In this document: piece after piece, positions 49,201-60,948 of the stretch
Position numbering within the stretch: position 1 is the first letter of the stretch
Layout of the letters: every line of letters begins with the position of its first letter
Program-made: the position numbers and the translations under genes
Notes under the pieces: model-generated
Database searches by the model: none
Told to the model about the DNA's origin: nothing
The model's input: the letters and a program-made list of their open reading frames with translations, nothing else
Assembly: GCA_019137255.1 (NCBI GenBank)
Contig: WPDH01000160.1
Coordinates: 1-64,000, forward strand
Direction: 5' to 3'
Origin: Corinectria fuckeliana
Taxonomy: Eukaryota; Ascomycota; Sordariomycetes; Hypocreales; Nectriaceae
Length of the DNA stretch: 64,000 nucleotides

Positions 49201-49597
49201 CAGGTGAGCTGTCGTGGCATTTCATCTCCATCTTGGGCATGTACTAACGGCAATGCAGACCGGGCGCGTCTCTCCTCGCAACTCCTCACGCGGCGGCAAC
49301 GGGAACAGCGATGCTCAGAGTAAGAAGTCTAACTCACCAAGCCACTCGCCACTCACTAAGGATGTCACGACTGAGGCAGCCAGTACTCGTGTCACCAACG
49401 GCGACGGTGCCGTTAACCCTTCGCAGCTCAGCAAGAAGATCACTGATGGAGTCATCGCACCAAGTGGTGCTGCGTCAGCTACTGGAGCCAAGCCTTCGGC
49501 AGCGGCGCCGCCACCGAGCCAGTCGTCCATGATGGGCGTAGGCGCAACATCTGGAATGACACCCATCCGAGAAGAGCGCGAATCGAGTCAGACTTGA
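46291..49597 (+). CDS. wc-1: white collar-1 blue-light receptor and GATA transcription factor
   Basis: Two exons (46291-49203 and 49259-49597) encode 1083 residues, a little shorter than Neurospora WC-1. An N-terminal Gln/His tract (residues about 13-74) precedes a disordered region. The LOV domain (about 385-530) has the flavin-adduct cysteine C447 in GQNCRFLQAPDG and the conserved YRKGGKPFLNLLT and IGFQIDLVE segments. Two further PAS domains follow (about 585-710 and 725-830). A basic stretch (NKKKRKRRKG) leads into the GATA finger C939-x2-C942-x18-C961-x2-C964. The single intron follows Q971, just after the finger, and the tail is Ser/Thr/Ala-rich. WC-1 pairs with WC-2 as the light-responsive complex controlling photoresponses and, in some species, the clock. 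Reading through the intron gives a short frameshifted tail (to 49323), which is rejected. Confidence 0.97.
46327..46512 (+). repeat. CAG/CAA/CAC repeat encoding a Gln/His tract in WC-1
   Basis: About 186 bases of imperfect CAG, CAA and CAC codons give an almost pure Gln/His tract. Neurospora WC-1 also has an N-terminal poly-Gln region. Such tracts are commonly length-variable between strains. Besides the real frame, several other frames stay open across it. Confidence 0.95.
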
Positions 49598-50446
49598 CAA
49601 GCCACTCTCTCTACCGTCCCATCTGTTACTCGCCGGCGCCATTCGTTGTTGGAGTTTGACATTGGGGTAGCTCCTGATTATCTGAATTTATGATACCCGC
49701 CGCTCCCTTGGAAGAATGATCGACAAGATGGGAGATCTGTACTGCTCAGCTCATAATGAAATGATAGGTTTTGCTTTGTACGAACGAACGTTGCCGTCTG
49801 ACTTTGGAATTATGGGAAAGGACATAGACACGGATACACGACACATACACGAGGCGTTAGGATGGACCTTTTGGACACGACCGAGACTCTGCCACCTGCT
49901 CCGCATCATTCACCACAAGCCTCAGAACTCGTCGAATTATGACACGATCACGGCGGTTTGGTTAGTCATGTCAGACCAAACGGTATCATGACTGTAGCAA
50001 AGAAGTCCACACTCAACACTTCTGTTCGACGACGCACAAAACTACTAAGGGAGTTATGTAAGGGCTAGGAGCGTGTATTTGATTTGCCTTCCGTCGCCAT
50101 GTGGACAAGGTTTGTTTGAGCTTAGTCTATCTAAGTGTCTGAGCTAGATTACAAGATAGATCAAGCGCGCGCGGTGAGAATCCCAGCTGTTTCTTTACAC
50201 AGCTCTTGTGTATAATGCTTTCTAGGGCAACGTTGGCTCAATTGTCGCCACTTGATATCGATGCTCTTGAAACATAACACTGTATGTAGATAACACAATT
50301 CAGCTTGTCCGGTAACGAAGGTTTAGGGTAGGTCATTTCTCTCAGCGTGAAAGCAAGCAATAACTCATAGACTACATATCTACGTTGTACATTCTTTATT
50401 CTACAGACGTTCCACCTCATCACATATGCTTGAAAGCCTGTCATGC
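49598..50446. other. convergent 3' region WC1/UGGT
   Basis: Between two stop codons of converging genes. No protein-like open frame or RNA seen. Confidence 0.5.
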
Positions 50447-53400
50447 CTAGAGTTCATCTATGGTATGGGCTTGCTTCTCCTCCCAGTTGCGGCTCTTGGT
50501 GTTCCGCTCCTCGGAGGCGCTCTTGTTCTTGTCCGCAGCCTCGTCACCGGACAGGGGTAAACCCTTGCGGCGGCGGTCTAAAGCAGCAATCTCGTCGTCG
50601 TACACCGTCCACTCGGGAACCTGGCGGCGGGCGCGGTCGAGCTTGGGCTCCTTGGTTCGCGGGTTGTTGCAAAGGTCGATGGTGCGGGCGTTGGGCTGGG
50701 CCTCGTCGCTACACCACGTCTCGCACCAGAGCCAGTCCTGCGGCAGGCTATGGATGGGGATGTTGAACTGCATGTGGTTGGGCAGGTCCTGGTCTAGGTT
50801 GGAGAGGCTGTTGGGGTCGGCGGAGAGCGCGTGGTACTGTTGGCGTAGACGGTCCCCGGCTGCCAGCTGGCGGAAGCGACGTAGGTCGACGACGTAGAGG
50901 GCCGAGATGTGGTAGGGCAGGCCGCGGAGATAGTTGGCCCAGTAGCCTTGCTTCCAGAAGCGGAAGCCCTCCATCTCCGTGCGCGAGTCGCACATGGGTG
51001 TGAAGCCGTAGGGCGCGCCCTCGAGGTCGTGGTTGACCAGGTCCATCATGTCGGTGCGGACGATCTGGTCCGCGTCGACGAAGATGACCTTGTCGAGCGA
51101 CAGCGGGAACAGGACGTCGAGGAACAGGATCTTGTAGCCCCAGATCTCGCGCTGCTTCTCCTTCTGCTGCCGGAGCCAGTGCGGCCACTTGTACGTCACC
51201 ATCTCGTACTTGAACCCGTACTCGGCCGCCATGTGCGGGATGAAGTCCTTGAACGAAGGGGACAAGAACTGCTCGATGAACCAGAACTTGACCGTGTGCT
51301 TGGTGTTGCGCATGACCGAGACCATCATGATGTTGAGCATCCGCTCGTATAGGTGTCCGCTGGCTACGGAGAAAATGTTGATTTCCGCGTGCTCCTTGGC
51401 GGACATGGACTTGGCCGACTTGGAGCCGCCGAGGATGCTCTCGGCGAATTTGAGGCTCTTGGCAACAATGCCGCCATCGCCGTCAGACTCCTCGAACACG
51501 TCGGAATCCTCCATGCCGGGCTTCCGGTTGAGGCGAGGGTACAGTGTAGTCCCCTGGAAGTTCATGAGCGCGACGTCGGTGCCCTCGTCTCCTGGGACGG
51601 CCGAGTAGCCCTGGGCGCCGACACTTTCAATGTCGAAGATTTCGGTGCTGCGGCCCTCTTTCAGCTGGATGTTGTAGAAACCCGGGTTGGCCTTGAATTG
51701 GAAGTATCCTAGATTGGCCATGACAATCGTGTCCGTCACAAGAGGGTCCCTCTCCGTCGCCAGCACCAGCTGGGCGCCCTTCGGAGCACCTCGCTTTCCG
51801 TCTCGTGAGTGGCCTTCAATCAAGATGTGCTCGAGCTCGTACGTGGCATCGACATCACCCTTGGCGGAGCTCAGCTTGATGTTGTCAAGGTCCTGGACAG
51901 AAGCCTTAGCAGCTACAAGCCATGCTGGGGGAACATCCATGCCAGCTGTCAGAAGAGCCTCGGAGGGGAGGCCCCTGAAGGTGGCCCGCGGCCCCTTGAC
52001 ATTGCCAGACTCATCAAAGGAAGGCTTCGAATCCAAGACATAGCGGAAGAATCGCTTAACCGGAAGCTCCGCAACCACTTCTCGAGGGTTGATGAAGAGC
52101 TTTAGGTAAACACCATCTAGCTCTGATAGGACTTTGAGGATTGGGGCCCATCTCTGGCCCTGCTCGCTGGTAGGGTTCAGAAGACCAGCGATGTGAATGC
52201 TCGCAGTTTCCGGGTCACCAACCTCGATGGCAGTGTGCTCCGAGTCCCAAGTATTGTAGAGAGTGTTTCGAATGGCGGGTGCAGAATCGAAGATGCCCTC
52301 GGGAAGTTCCGAAATGGCAGAGAGAGCGGTAATGGAGGTGAGCTTAGCGGCAGCAATGGGGTCGGACAGCTTGTCGCTGGACCCAAGGTCCTCAATCGCA
52401 GTATACACGGGGATGATCCTGTTCTTCTGCTCATATAAAAAGAGCTGTTGGAAGTCTTGCTCACTGAGCGAGTCCCCAGAGTGGATGGGACCAACAAGAC
52501 GGCCGTTGAGGACTAGTGCCTGTGTTCCTGGAAGGACCTTGGCAACTGGAAGAAATCTCGCCAAGGCATTGCCATGACCGTCATCCTGGGTATCTACGGG
52601 AGACACAAACAGAGCATTTAGTTCGTCCTTACTTCTTATCTTGGCAAGCTCTGCTCCAGCCGCCTTTAAGCCATTGCTCACTGGAGCTAGACTGGACGAG
52701 GACGAGGGGTTGTGGACTATGTCGAGCCTAACGCCTGCGTTGCTGTGCTTGAACTGCAAAGCAGACAGAAGAAGCTCCTGACCATCATCGGTGTCTAGAT
52801 CCGCGATAACGGTAATAAGAGCCCAATCCTCCCTGGTCGACCCCGAGGACGACTCAAGAACGGGGATATTGCCAAACAGGTCAGAGTGGTCGTTGTACAG
52901 TTTGCCAATGTCGAGGATACGAATAGCCTTGTCGTCATCGGGGAAGATATAAGTGTTCCTAGTGGCCATTGCGTTCTCGAGGAACACCCCCGGAAGCCAG
53001 GTGTCATCGTCAATGGTGCCAAGATATACACCCTGCTGGACGGTTTGTTGATCTTCAGTCAGACGCATACTCATTGTCTGTACCCAGCTCTTCTCTCTCG
53101 GAATTGCTAAACCATTAGCGAAGAGAGGGCGTATGGGGGTATCTGCCTTGAGCCGGTTCACCCATGCCTGCGATAGTTTGACCCGGTGGGCATAGGATTC
53201 CGCTTGAAGGACCTCAGCAAAGGTCTGTTTGGGCAAGTCTGTCTCACGGCCTTCAATCGCCTTCGCAAATGACTTTTCATCGGCCCCGTTACTAGAGCTC
53301 TGTTGGCACTCCTGTAGGTATGTGAGAAGGACCTCTGTGCCATAGGTTTCAATCAAGTGGTAGACGATCTTGGCCTGAGCTACAGCCTCCGGGGTTGACG

Positions 53401-55035
53401 TCAAAGGGACCAGCCCAAATCTCAACATAACTCCCCGCTGCATGAACGCACTGAACTGGGCAGCTGCGGCCAGATCCTCAACATCCGTGAAGTCTACAGG
53501 TGTAACGAGGTGAAAGATGTTACGAGCAACCTTAGGCAGTTGGCCGGGGTAGGTGCGTTGGAGTAGCTGTATAACAGTGAGCAACGTCTCTTTGTGGAAA
53601 GGAAAGCCTACATACCGTCATCAGATCTTTCTGAAACGATGCATAGCGTGCATCGTTTTCGAGATCGTTGAGCCAGACAAGTACGTTGCCTTCCTCTGAC
53701 CGATCTGTCCAGTCAAACCGCATGGGCTCATCTTCCGCCTTTGCCTCAGCAATCTTTGGGTGGCCAAGCAGAGAAATGGCCTGCTTGCCGTTAAATCCGA
53801 GATCCCGGACACCATCAATGAGTTTTCGCTCACGGCGAATCATATCGACAAGCTGGAAAGGTTCGATCTGGCGCTCAATGAGCTGAACTCCATTCATCCA
53901 GAGGAAACCGATGCCAGTGGGAACACCGTTGGCGACGTTCACCTGCTGCTCCGTGGCAAAATCTTCGGAAACTTCCTGGGTCGTAATCTGAGCCGAGAAC
54001 TTGGGAAAGTCTTGGGTCGCCTTGACCAACGCTTCTAGAGGATTCTCGCTCTTTAGAATGAACGACGCAGTCTTCAAGCCCAGTGAAGCCAGCTCGGTCG
54101 TTGAGAGGGGCTTCAAGTCGGCGACTTCCTCCTCGCCATCGAGGACTACATCTTCTGCTGTAGGCTTTTGTTGCGAACCCTGGTTGGCTTCTCGGTCGTC
54201 GATAACGATGTAGTCGGTTCTCTTTAGGGCAAGTTCGACTCCGTACCCGCTAACCGACAATGGTGTGTCTGAGGCATGGATGCTTCGTCGGTAGCGTAGT
54301 CGGTATGAAAGTTCTCCTCGCTTGGCTGCCTTTGAAAGAGCATCGTGGAATGAGCCAAATGACGGAGACGTGGGGTCAGCGTAAAGTACTGCCTCTTTGC
54401 CTGCTCCGAGAATGCGATCAAAAGGCACCGTTTTGAGCTGTCTGTGGGACTAGTCAGAACTGCATCGTTAATCACCGACATAGAGGAATCGTACGTGGAG
54501 GTCAGATCAGTCTCAATAGCTGTGGTGAGGCTAGGCTCGCAGTATTGTTTGGAGTCGACCAGGGCCCAGTCGGAACAATGCTCCGGATTCTGTGCTGACA
54601 CCGATGGCTCGACTGCCGTAGAGTAGTATTGGTAGTGTGCCTCAATTCGTGGAGCTGCCGATCGCAAGGAGAGAGCGAGATTGAAGGTAGATAGGGCATC
54701 GGGGCTGGTGATATGACCGTCCTGCTGGAGAACTTGGAGGAACTGGGTATATAATTCCTCATCCGTTGTCGCAGCTGCGAAGTGGCCACCTGCGATCCTG
54801 TCGAGAAGGGGGAAATACGAAGTCGAGTTTTCGCCAGCAGCAGTCTCACTAGTACAGTTAGTGTTACTCTGCCGCGCTGGGACAATACTGGGACAGCTTA
54901 CAGAAGCTCAAGTACATATGGGGCACTGGGGAACGCAGCGTTCATGCCCACGTTCACGGACGGAGCTGCCGCAGCCTGGAGTGCTGTTGCGAGGGCTGCA
55001 ACCAGGCTCCATGGTAATTGGGACAAGCGCAACAT
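50447..55035 (-). CDS. UDP-glucose:glycoprotein glucosyltransferase (UGGT/Kre5/Gpt1 type)
   Basis: Four exons (55035-54902, 54848-54495, 54441-53616, 53566-50447) encode 1477 residues, the normal length. A signal peptide (MLRLSQLPWSLVAALATALQ) leads into the large ER-luminal folding-sensor region of thioredoxin-like domains, with landmarks VSGYGVELALKRTDYIVIDD and NGKQAISLLGHP. The C-terminal GT24 domain begins about residue 1165 (INIFSVASGHLYERMLNIMM), with the catalytic DxD as D1269-A-D1271 in FVDADQIVRTDMMDLVNHDL, and NLDQDLPNHMQ. The enzyme reglucosylates misfolded N-glycoproteins so that calnexin rebinds them. The protein ends HTIDEL, so the retrieval signal would be an IDEL variant of HDEL. 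Exons 2 to 4 are joined by frame and conservation. It shares its promoter interval with alpha-COP. Confidence 0.95.
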
Positions 55036-55759
55036 GATAGCACTAGGCGTCGTCGACAACCGTCTCGTCTTTATGCCGGGTGAAGCTCAACGCTGGGAGG
55101 TGGAGGGCAAAGCAGAGAGCTCCCTGGAGCTTTATTGATGGGGATTTCGAAGCCCAGGGGAGAGTCGTTAATCTTAGCACACTGGACGACTTAAAGCGCC
55201 TTGAGCTATTGCACGGCGGCCCATCAATGGCGTCAAAGATGTCGTTGACGTGGGAAGCAAGCTGATGCTGCTTGTTCTCGCGCGTTGTCGAGATGTGAAC
55301 ACCGTCACAGGAAAGCTGTCCCAATTTGGCTTAGCGCCAATGCCTCCCGCTCCGGCGCTCGACGTGGCAGAAACGCTTGGTGGGGCTTTCTGTGGCTGGT
55401 GCGATCTTGCCGGGCTCCCCTGAGGTACAGAGCAGGCGTTAAAAGGGTGTGGCTTTCACCCTCTTGGCGCCGGCAGAACAATGTTGCGGGTGGCTTGCAA
55501 CAAGTAGGATGCCCACACTTTGGAGATGGACACGATGCTCAATTGCTTAGCCCAGGAGTTCGCTCGACGACCAGCAATCGACACTGCTCCACCTCCACTC
55601 CTTAACCTCCTCGTCTTCCCTCTCCCTCTCGACCTGCTGGACAGCTTGCCCCGACATCCGCGACCAGGCAAGCTGAACGGCATCTTTCCCCTTTGTTTTC
55701 CGGGCCTTTTATTGCTCCCCCTTTAATGCGAGAAGCTACGGCTTCACCTCCCCGCCAAC
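55036..55759. promoter_or_regulatory. bidirectional promoter of UGGT and alpha-COP
   Basis: A 724-base interval between the two start codons. It contains TGACGTGG at 55246-55253 and GACGTGGC at 55361-55368, both with the ACGTGG core found in unfolded-protein-response elements bound by Hac1/XBP1-type bZIP factors. The right end is C/T-rich, as in other leaders here. Function is inferred from motif and context only. Confidence 0.5.
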
Positions 55760-58700
55760 ATGCAGTCCTCCCCCGGAATGCTGACCAAGGTAAGGTGTTT
55801 CGAGGGTCTGGCTCCCTTCCGGTCACTGACTTGCTGCGCAGTTTGAGTCTAAGTCGTCGAGAGCGAAGGGCATTGCCTTTCACCCGAAGAGGTCAGTTGT
55901 TTTGCGCCGCCGCATCCATCTACAAGGAGACACCGCCCGCAAACTGGAAGCTGACATGTCTCGTCAGACCATGGATCCTCGTGTCGCTACACTCCTCCAC
56001 CATCCAGCTCTGGGATTACCGAATGGGAACGTTAATTGATCGCTTCGAGGAACACGATGGTCCTGTTCGTGGTGTCGATTTCCACAAGACCCAGCCGCTG
56101 TTCGTCTCTGGCGGCGACGACTACAAGATCAAGGTCTGGTCATACCAGACCAGACGGTGTCTCTTCACCCTCAACGGCCATCTCGACTATGTCCGCACCG
56201 TCTTCTTCCACCACGAGCTCCCCTGGATTCTGTCCGCATCCGACGACCAGACCATTCGGATATGGAACTGGCAGAACCGATCGCTGAGTACGTCACCGTG
56301 GCCCGACCTACACATTCCTTGACTAAAATTCGCGATGCTGACCTGCCCAAGTCTGCACCATGACTGGTCATAACCACTATGCCATGTGCGCTCAGTTCCA
56401 CCCCAAGGAGGACCTCGTCGTCTCCGCTTCCCTCGATCAATCTGTCCGCGTTTGGGATATCTCCGGCCTGCGAAAGAAGCACTCCGCTCCCACCTCGATG
56501 TCCTTCGAAGATCAGATGGCGCGCCAAAGCCAGAACCAGGCCGACATGTTTGGAAACACAGATGCCGTTGTCAAGTTTGTCCTCGAGGGCCACGACCGAG
56601 GTGTCAACTGGGTTGCCTTCCATCCCACTATGCCTCTTATCGTCTCCGCCGGCGACGACCGTTTGGTGAAGCTGTGGCGGATGAGCGAGACCAAGGCTTG
56701 GGAAGTGGACACCTGCCGAGGACATTTCCAGAATGCGTCGGGCTGCCTGTTTCACCCCCACCAAGACCTGATTCTTTCTGCTGGCGAGGACAAGACCATT
56801 CGAGTATGGGATCTTAACAAGCGAACTGCCGTTCAGTCATTCAAGAGAGAGAACGACCGTTTCTGGGTCATTGCGGCACACCCCGAGATCAACCTCTTTG
56901 CCGCAGGTCACGACAATGGTGTGATGGTCTTCAAGCTGGAACGGGAACGTCCCGCTTCGGCTGTTCATCAGAACCAGCTCTTCTACGTCACCAAGGAGAA
57001 GCATGTCAAATCCTACGACTTCCAGCGAAACATTGAAAGCCCCACGCTTCTGTCACTCAAGAAGCTCGGCAGTGCCTGGGTCGCTCCCCGCACCCTGTCA
57101 TATAACCCCGCTGAGCGATCCGTCTTGGTTACCTCGCCCACCGACGGCGGCTCATACGAGCTCGTGAACCTCCCCAAGGATGGATCCGGTGCCATTGAAC
57201 CTACCGAGTCGAAGCGCGGTTCCGGAAATTCTGCCATCTTCGTTGCTCGCAACCGTTTTGCCGTACTCAACACCTCCACCCAGACCATCGACATCAAGGA
57301 CTTGTCGAACAATGTCACCCGTTCCTTCAAGCCCCCTGTCGGCACTACTGATATCTATTTCGGAGGCACTGGCAACATCCTGATCATCACACCGACTGCC
57401 GTCCATCTCTATGACATTCAGCAGAAGAAGAGCATCGCCGAGCTCTCTGTCACTGGTGTCAAGTACGTGGTTTGGTCTAACGATGGCCTCTACGCAGCTT
57501 TCCTGAGCAAGCACAATGTCACCATCGTCACCAAGGCCCTCGAGCAAGTCAGCACTCTCCATGAGACAATCCGAATCAAGAGCGCTACTTGGGATGACGC
57601 TGGTGTTCTACTCTACTCGACCTTGAACCACGTCAAGTACACTCTCCTCAACGGCGACAACGGCATCGTGCGAACCCTAGATCAGACTGTGTACCTCGTC
57701 CGAGTCAAGGGCCGCAACGTCTATTGCCTTGACCGAGCCGCCAAGCCACGCATCCTGCAGATCGACCCTACCGAATATCGCTTCAAGATGGCCCTGGTCA
57801 AGCGGAACTACGAGGAGATGCTTCACATTATTCGAAACTCCAGCTTGGTCGGCCAGTCCATCATCTCATACCTTCAGAAGAAGGGATACCCCGAAATCGC
57901 CCTGCAGTTTGTCCAGGACCCTACCACCCGATTCGATCTTGCCATTGAGTGCGGTAACCTCGAGGTGGCTGTCGAGATGGCCAAGGAGTTGGACAAGCCC
58001 AAGTTCTGGTCCCGACTGAGTTCCGAGGCTCTAGCCCACGGCAACCACCAGGTTGTTGAGATGTCGTATCAGAAGCTGAAGCAGTTTGACAAGCTGTCTT
58101 TCCTGTATCTCGCAACTGGTGACCACTCCAAGCTTGCTCGAATGGCCAAGATTGCTGAGCACCGAGGTGACTTCACCTCGCGATTCCAGAACGCCCTGTA
58201 CCTGGGAGAGGTCGAGGACCGCATCCAGATGTTCAAGGAGATTGACCTCTGTAAGTATCTGACCCCTGGCGAGCACGCATAATACTAACCTCCGATGTAG
58301 ATCCGCTCGCCTACATGACTGCCAAGTCAAATGGCATGGAGGAGGAGTGCCAATCCATCTTGGAGGCCACCGGCTTGACCGAGGACCAGCTGACTGTGCC
58401 TACCCTGGGCGCGCCGTTGGCCATCCCCAAGCCTGTTGTACCGACCTTCAAGGCCAACTGGCCCACAAAGGCCACTTCTCAATCCTTTTTCGAGAAGGCC
58501 CTGCTTGGCCAGGTCGAGGGTCTTTCCCTGGAGGATGAGCCCGCCGCCAATGGAACCGGTTTCGACGACGCCTTGGAAGATGACTCGGCCCTTAAGCGCA
58601 GTGGTGCGCTAATCGAGGACGACGAGGAAGATGTTGCTGGCTGGGACCTGGGTGACGATGATGTCCCCGACGTCGAGAGCGATTTTGTCAATGTGGAGAG

Positions 58701-59719
58701 CGCCGATGCCGGTGGTGCTGGCAGCAGCGAAGCCGACCTCTGGGCCCGAAACTCACCCTTGGCCGTGGATCACATCGCTGGCGGCTCCTTCGAGACGGCC
58801 ATGCAGCTCCTGAACCGACAGGTCGGTGCGGTCAACTTCGCGCCCCTCAAAGCGCGATTCCTGGAGGTTTACCAGGCCTCGCGGACATTTCTCCCTGCAT
58901 CCGAGGGTCTACCGCCTTTGGTGAATTATGTTCGCCGAACCCTCGATGAGACAGACCCAAGAAAGGTCTTGCCTGTGGTTCCACGGGATCTGGAGACGCT
59001 TGCAGCCAATGACCTCCAAAAGGGCTATGACTCGATGAAGGCGAACAAGTTGGATGATGGCCTGAACATTTTCAAGGGCATTCTCCATGCCATTCTCATC
59101 AACTGTGTATCGAGCGAGGACGAGGTTGCTGAGGCGAAGAAGCTCATTGCCTCTGCGAGCGAGTACGCCGTGGCTATGAGCATCGAGCTGTCCAGGAGAA
59201 AGCTGGGAACCCCTGACGTCGTGGCTAAGGACCCCGCCAAGCTCCAGAGGAGTCTTGAGCTGTCAGCCTACTTCACAATCCCCAAGATCGAGGTGCCTCA
59301 CCGACAACTGGCCCTGCTCAGCGCCATGCAGTTGGCCATGCGTAACAAGAACTACAACTCGGCTCTCAGCTTTGCCAACCGCATTATCTCTAACGGTGGA
59401 GCTACCAAGATCGTCGAGAACGTAAGTCGAATCACTCTTCTTCATGGAGACTTTTTTTTACTGACAAAATGCATAGGCCAAGAAGACTAAGGCCCAGTGC
59501 GAGCGCAACCCCCACGACGCCGTCGAGATTGAATTTGACCAGTTCGCCGAGTTTGACGTGTGTGCGGCCAGCCACTCGCCCATCTACAGCGGGACGGCTT
59601 ACGAGGAATGCGCGTTCGACGGTTCCAAGTATCACGCCAAGTACAAGGGCACCGTGTGCCGAGTGTGCGAGGTTTGTGAGATTGGCAAGCACGGTAGCGG
59701 GTTGAAGCTGTTCGCCTAG
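55760..59719 (+). CDS. COP1: coatomer alpha subunit (alpha-COP, COPI coat)
   Basis: Six exons (55760-55789, 55842-55891, 55968-56287, 56352-58250, 58301-59421, 59477-59719) encode 1220 residues, like human COPA. The N-terminal WD40 propeller has [56 protein letters not shown] and [13 protein letters not shown]; a second propeller follows. An alpha-solenoid (about 600-770, [19 protein letters not shown]) and an acidic linker ([15 protein letters not shown]) lead to the C-terminal COPI domain that binds epsilon-COP. Alpha-COP recognises KKxx retrieval signals and builds the Golgi-to-ER coat. The first two exons are only 30 and 50 bases; their joins restore the universally conserved N terminus. 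Convergent with RPN12. Confidence 0.97.
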
Positions 59720-60082
59720 ACATTTAATGAGGGAAGAAAGTGGACTGGAGTTTCGAGTCTTTTGCAAAATGTGACCAGACGTTCGCGAGAGACGAGTCGG
59801 CGGTCTCTGGTTTAAAAAGGCTGAACTTGGACGAGGTCGGTAGAACAATGGCAAGAAGTCATGTCATGTCTTTAGTTTTAGCCTGATTACATGTGACAAG
59901 CACCTAAAAATGAGGGACCATGTTGCGTATTTTCTGAGTTGATTTGCTTTTATTTGATTCCAGCTCCGTCGACTCACGGATCTACCTGTGATTAGTCGCA
60001 CAACTGGGTCATGTTGACCCTCTATGTAAACCTGCACCATCTCCTATCCCACGCTGCAGAAACCAAAATGAACCAGGACCGA
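59720..60082. other. convergent 3' region alpha-COP/RPN12
   Basis: Short interval between two stop codons. Nothing else recognised. Confidence 0.5.
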
Positions 60083-60948
60083 CTACACAATCGTTTCCAA
60101 CTCGCGGGCATACCCCAATGCATTCTCTATCACCATCTGGCTCATTTCCTTGGTCTGAACTCCGTCCTCGCCGACGTTGGTAGTGTCAGGGAACAAGATC
60201 TGGCCGTCGCGAACAATCCAACCGCGGTGGTGGGCGAAAGAGATGACGTCGCCCTCGGAGTCGAGGAAGAGGAGAGACTTTGTGGAGCTGATGGGCAGGC
60301 TAGGGTATGCGCGCTCACTGCTGCTGGCGATCTCGGAGCGGATCTGGTTCTTGAGGATCTTGAGGGACGTTAGTATTTGGTTATGCTGGGAATGGTGGAT
60401 GCGAATACCTCTGAGAAGACGCTGTACTCGTCACATGGAACCTCGCTGCTCTTCATGGCCTTCCATACCCTGTCGTAGCTACCCTCCATCAACCACCTCT
60501 CGAGACGAATGGGATAGCCCAGATATCGATCACCCTCAACGTCAACACCGCCGCCTTCCCGGTTAGCGAGGCTCTCTAGCTCGGTGTGGAACTCTGCGTA
60601 AAGACCCTGGGTGAGGAGCAGCAGCAAGCTGAGACCGGTGACCTTGTTGCGCTCGGGCAAATTGGGAGCGAGGATGGAGGAAGGCAACTCGTAGAAAGGC
60701 TGGAGCTGTTGGACGTATCGCGTGAAGTCAGGGGGGTTGCGGGCGCGGATGGCGAAGAGGGCGCCCTGCTCGTACGTCTCGCGAGCGAGGGGGAGGATGT
60801 GGGCGGGGGTGGCGGCCGCGGGGGTGAGGGCCTTGAGCTTGAGAAGAGCGAGCTTGGCCTTGGAGAGCAGGGCGTTGGCCTCGGGGTAGCTCATCGAGGG
60901 GGAGTGCTTGAGCTGGGCAAGAATCTGGGCGAGGTTGCGGTCGGCCAT
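60083..60948 (-). CDS. RPN12: 26S proteasome regulatory subunit Rpn12 (PSMD8)
   Basis: Two exons (60948-60409, 60358-60083) with a 50-base intron give 271 residues, matching yeast Rpn12 (274). The protein is helical, with QGALFAIRARNPPDFTRYVQ, LQPFYELPSS, LYAEFHTELESL and the conserved PIRLERWLMEGSYDRVW region. The second exon adds QIRSEIASSSERAYPSLPIS and the terminal YARELETIV. Rpn12 belongs to the PCI-type lid subunits of the 19S particle and is the last to join during lid assembly. The intron acceptor CTCAAG follows a clear CTAAC branch site. Start MADRNLAQIL lies just downstream of a poly-T/A run. Convergent with alpha-COP. Confidence 0.95.

Noticed and set aside
49204..49323. WC-1 ending at the stop at 49323 by read-through
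   Set aside because: A canonical intron 49204-49258 has strong splice sites and joining gives the longer Ser/Thr-rich tail expected after the GATA finger.
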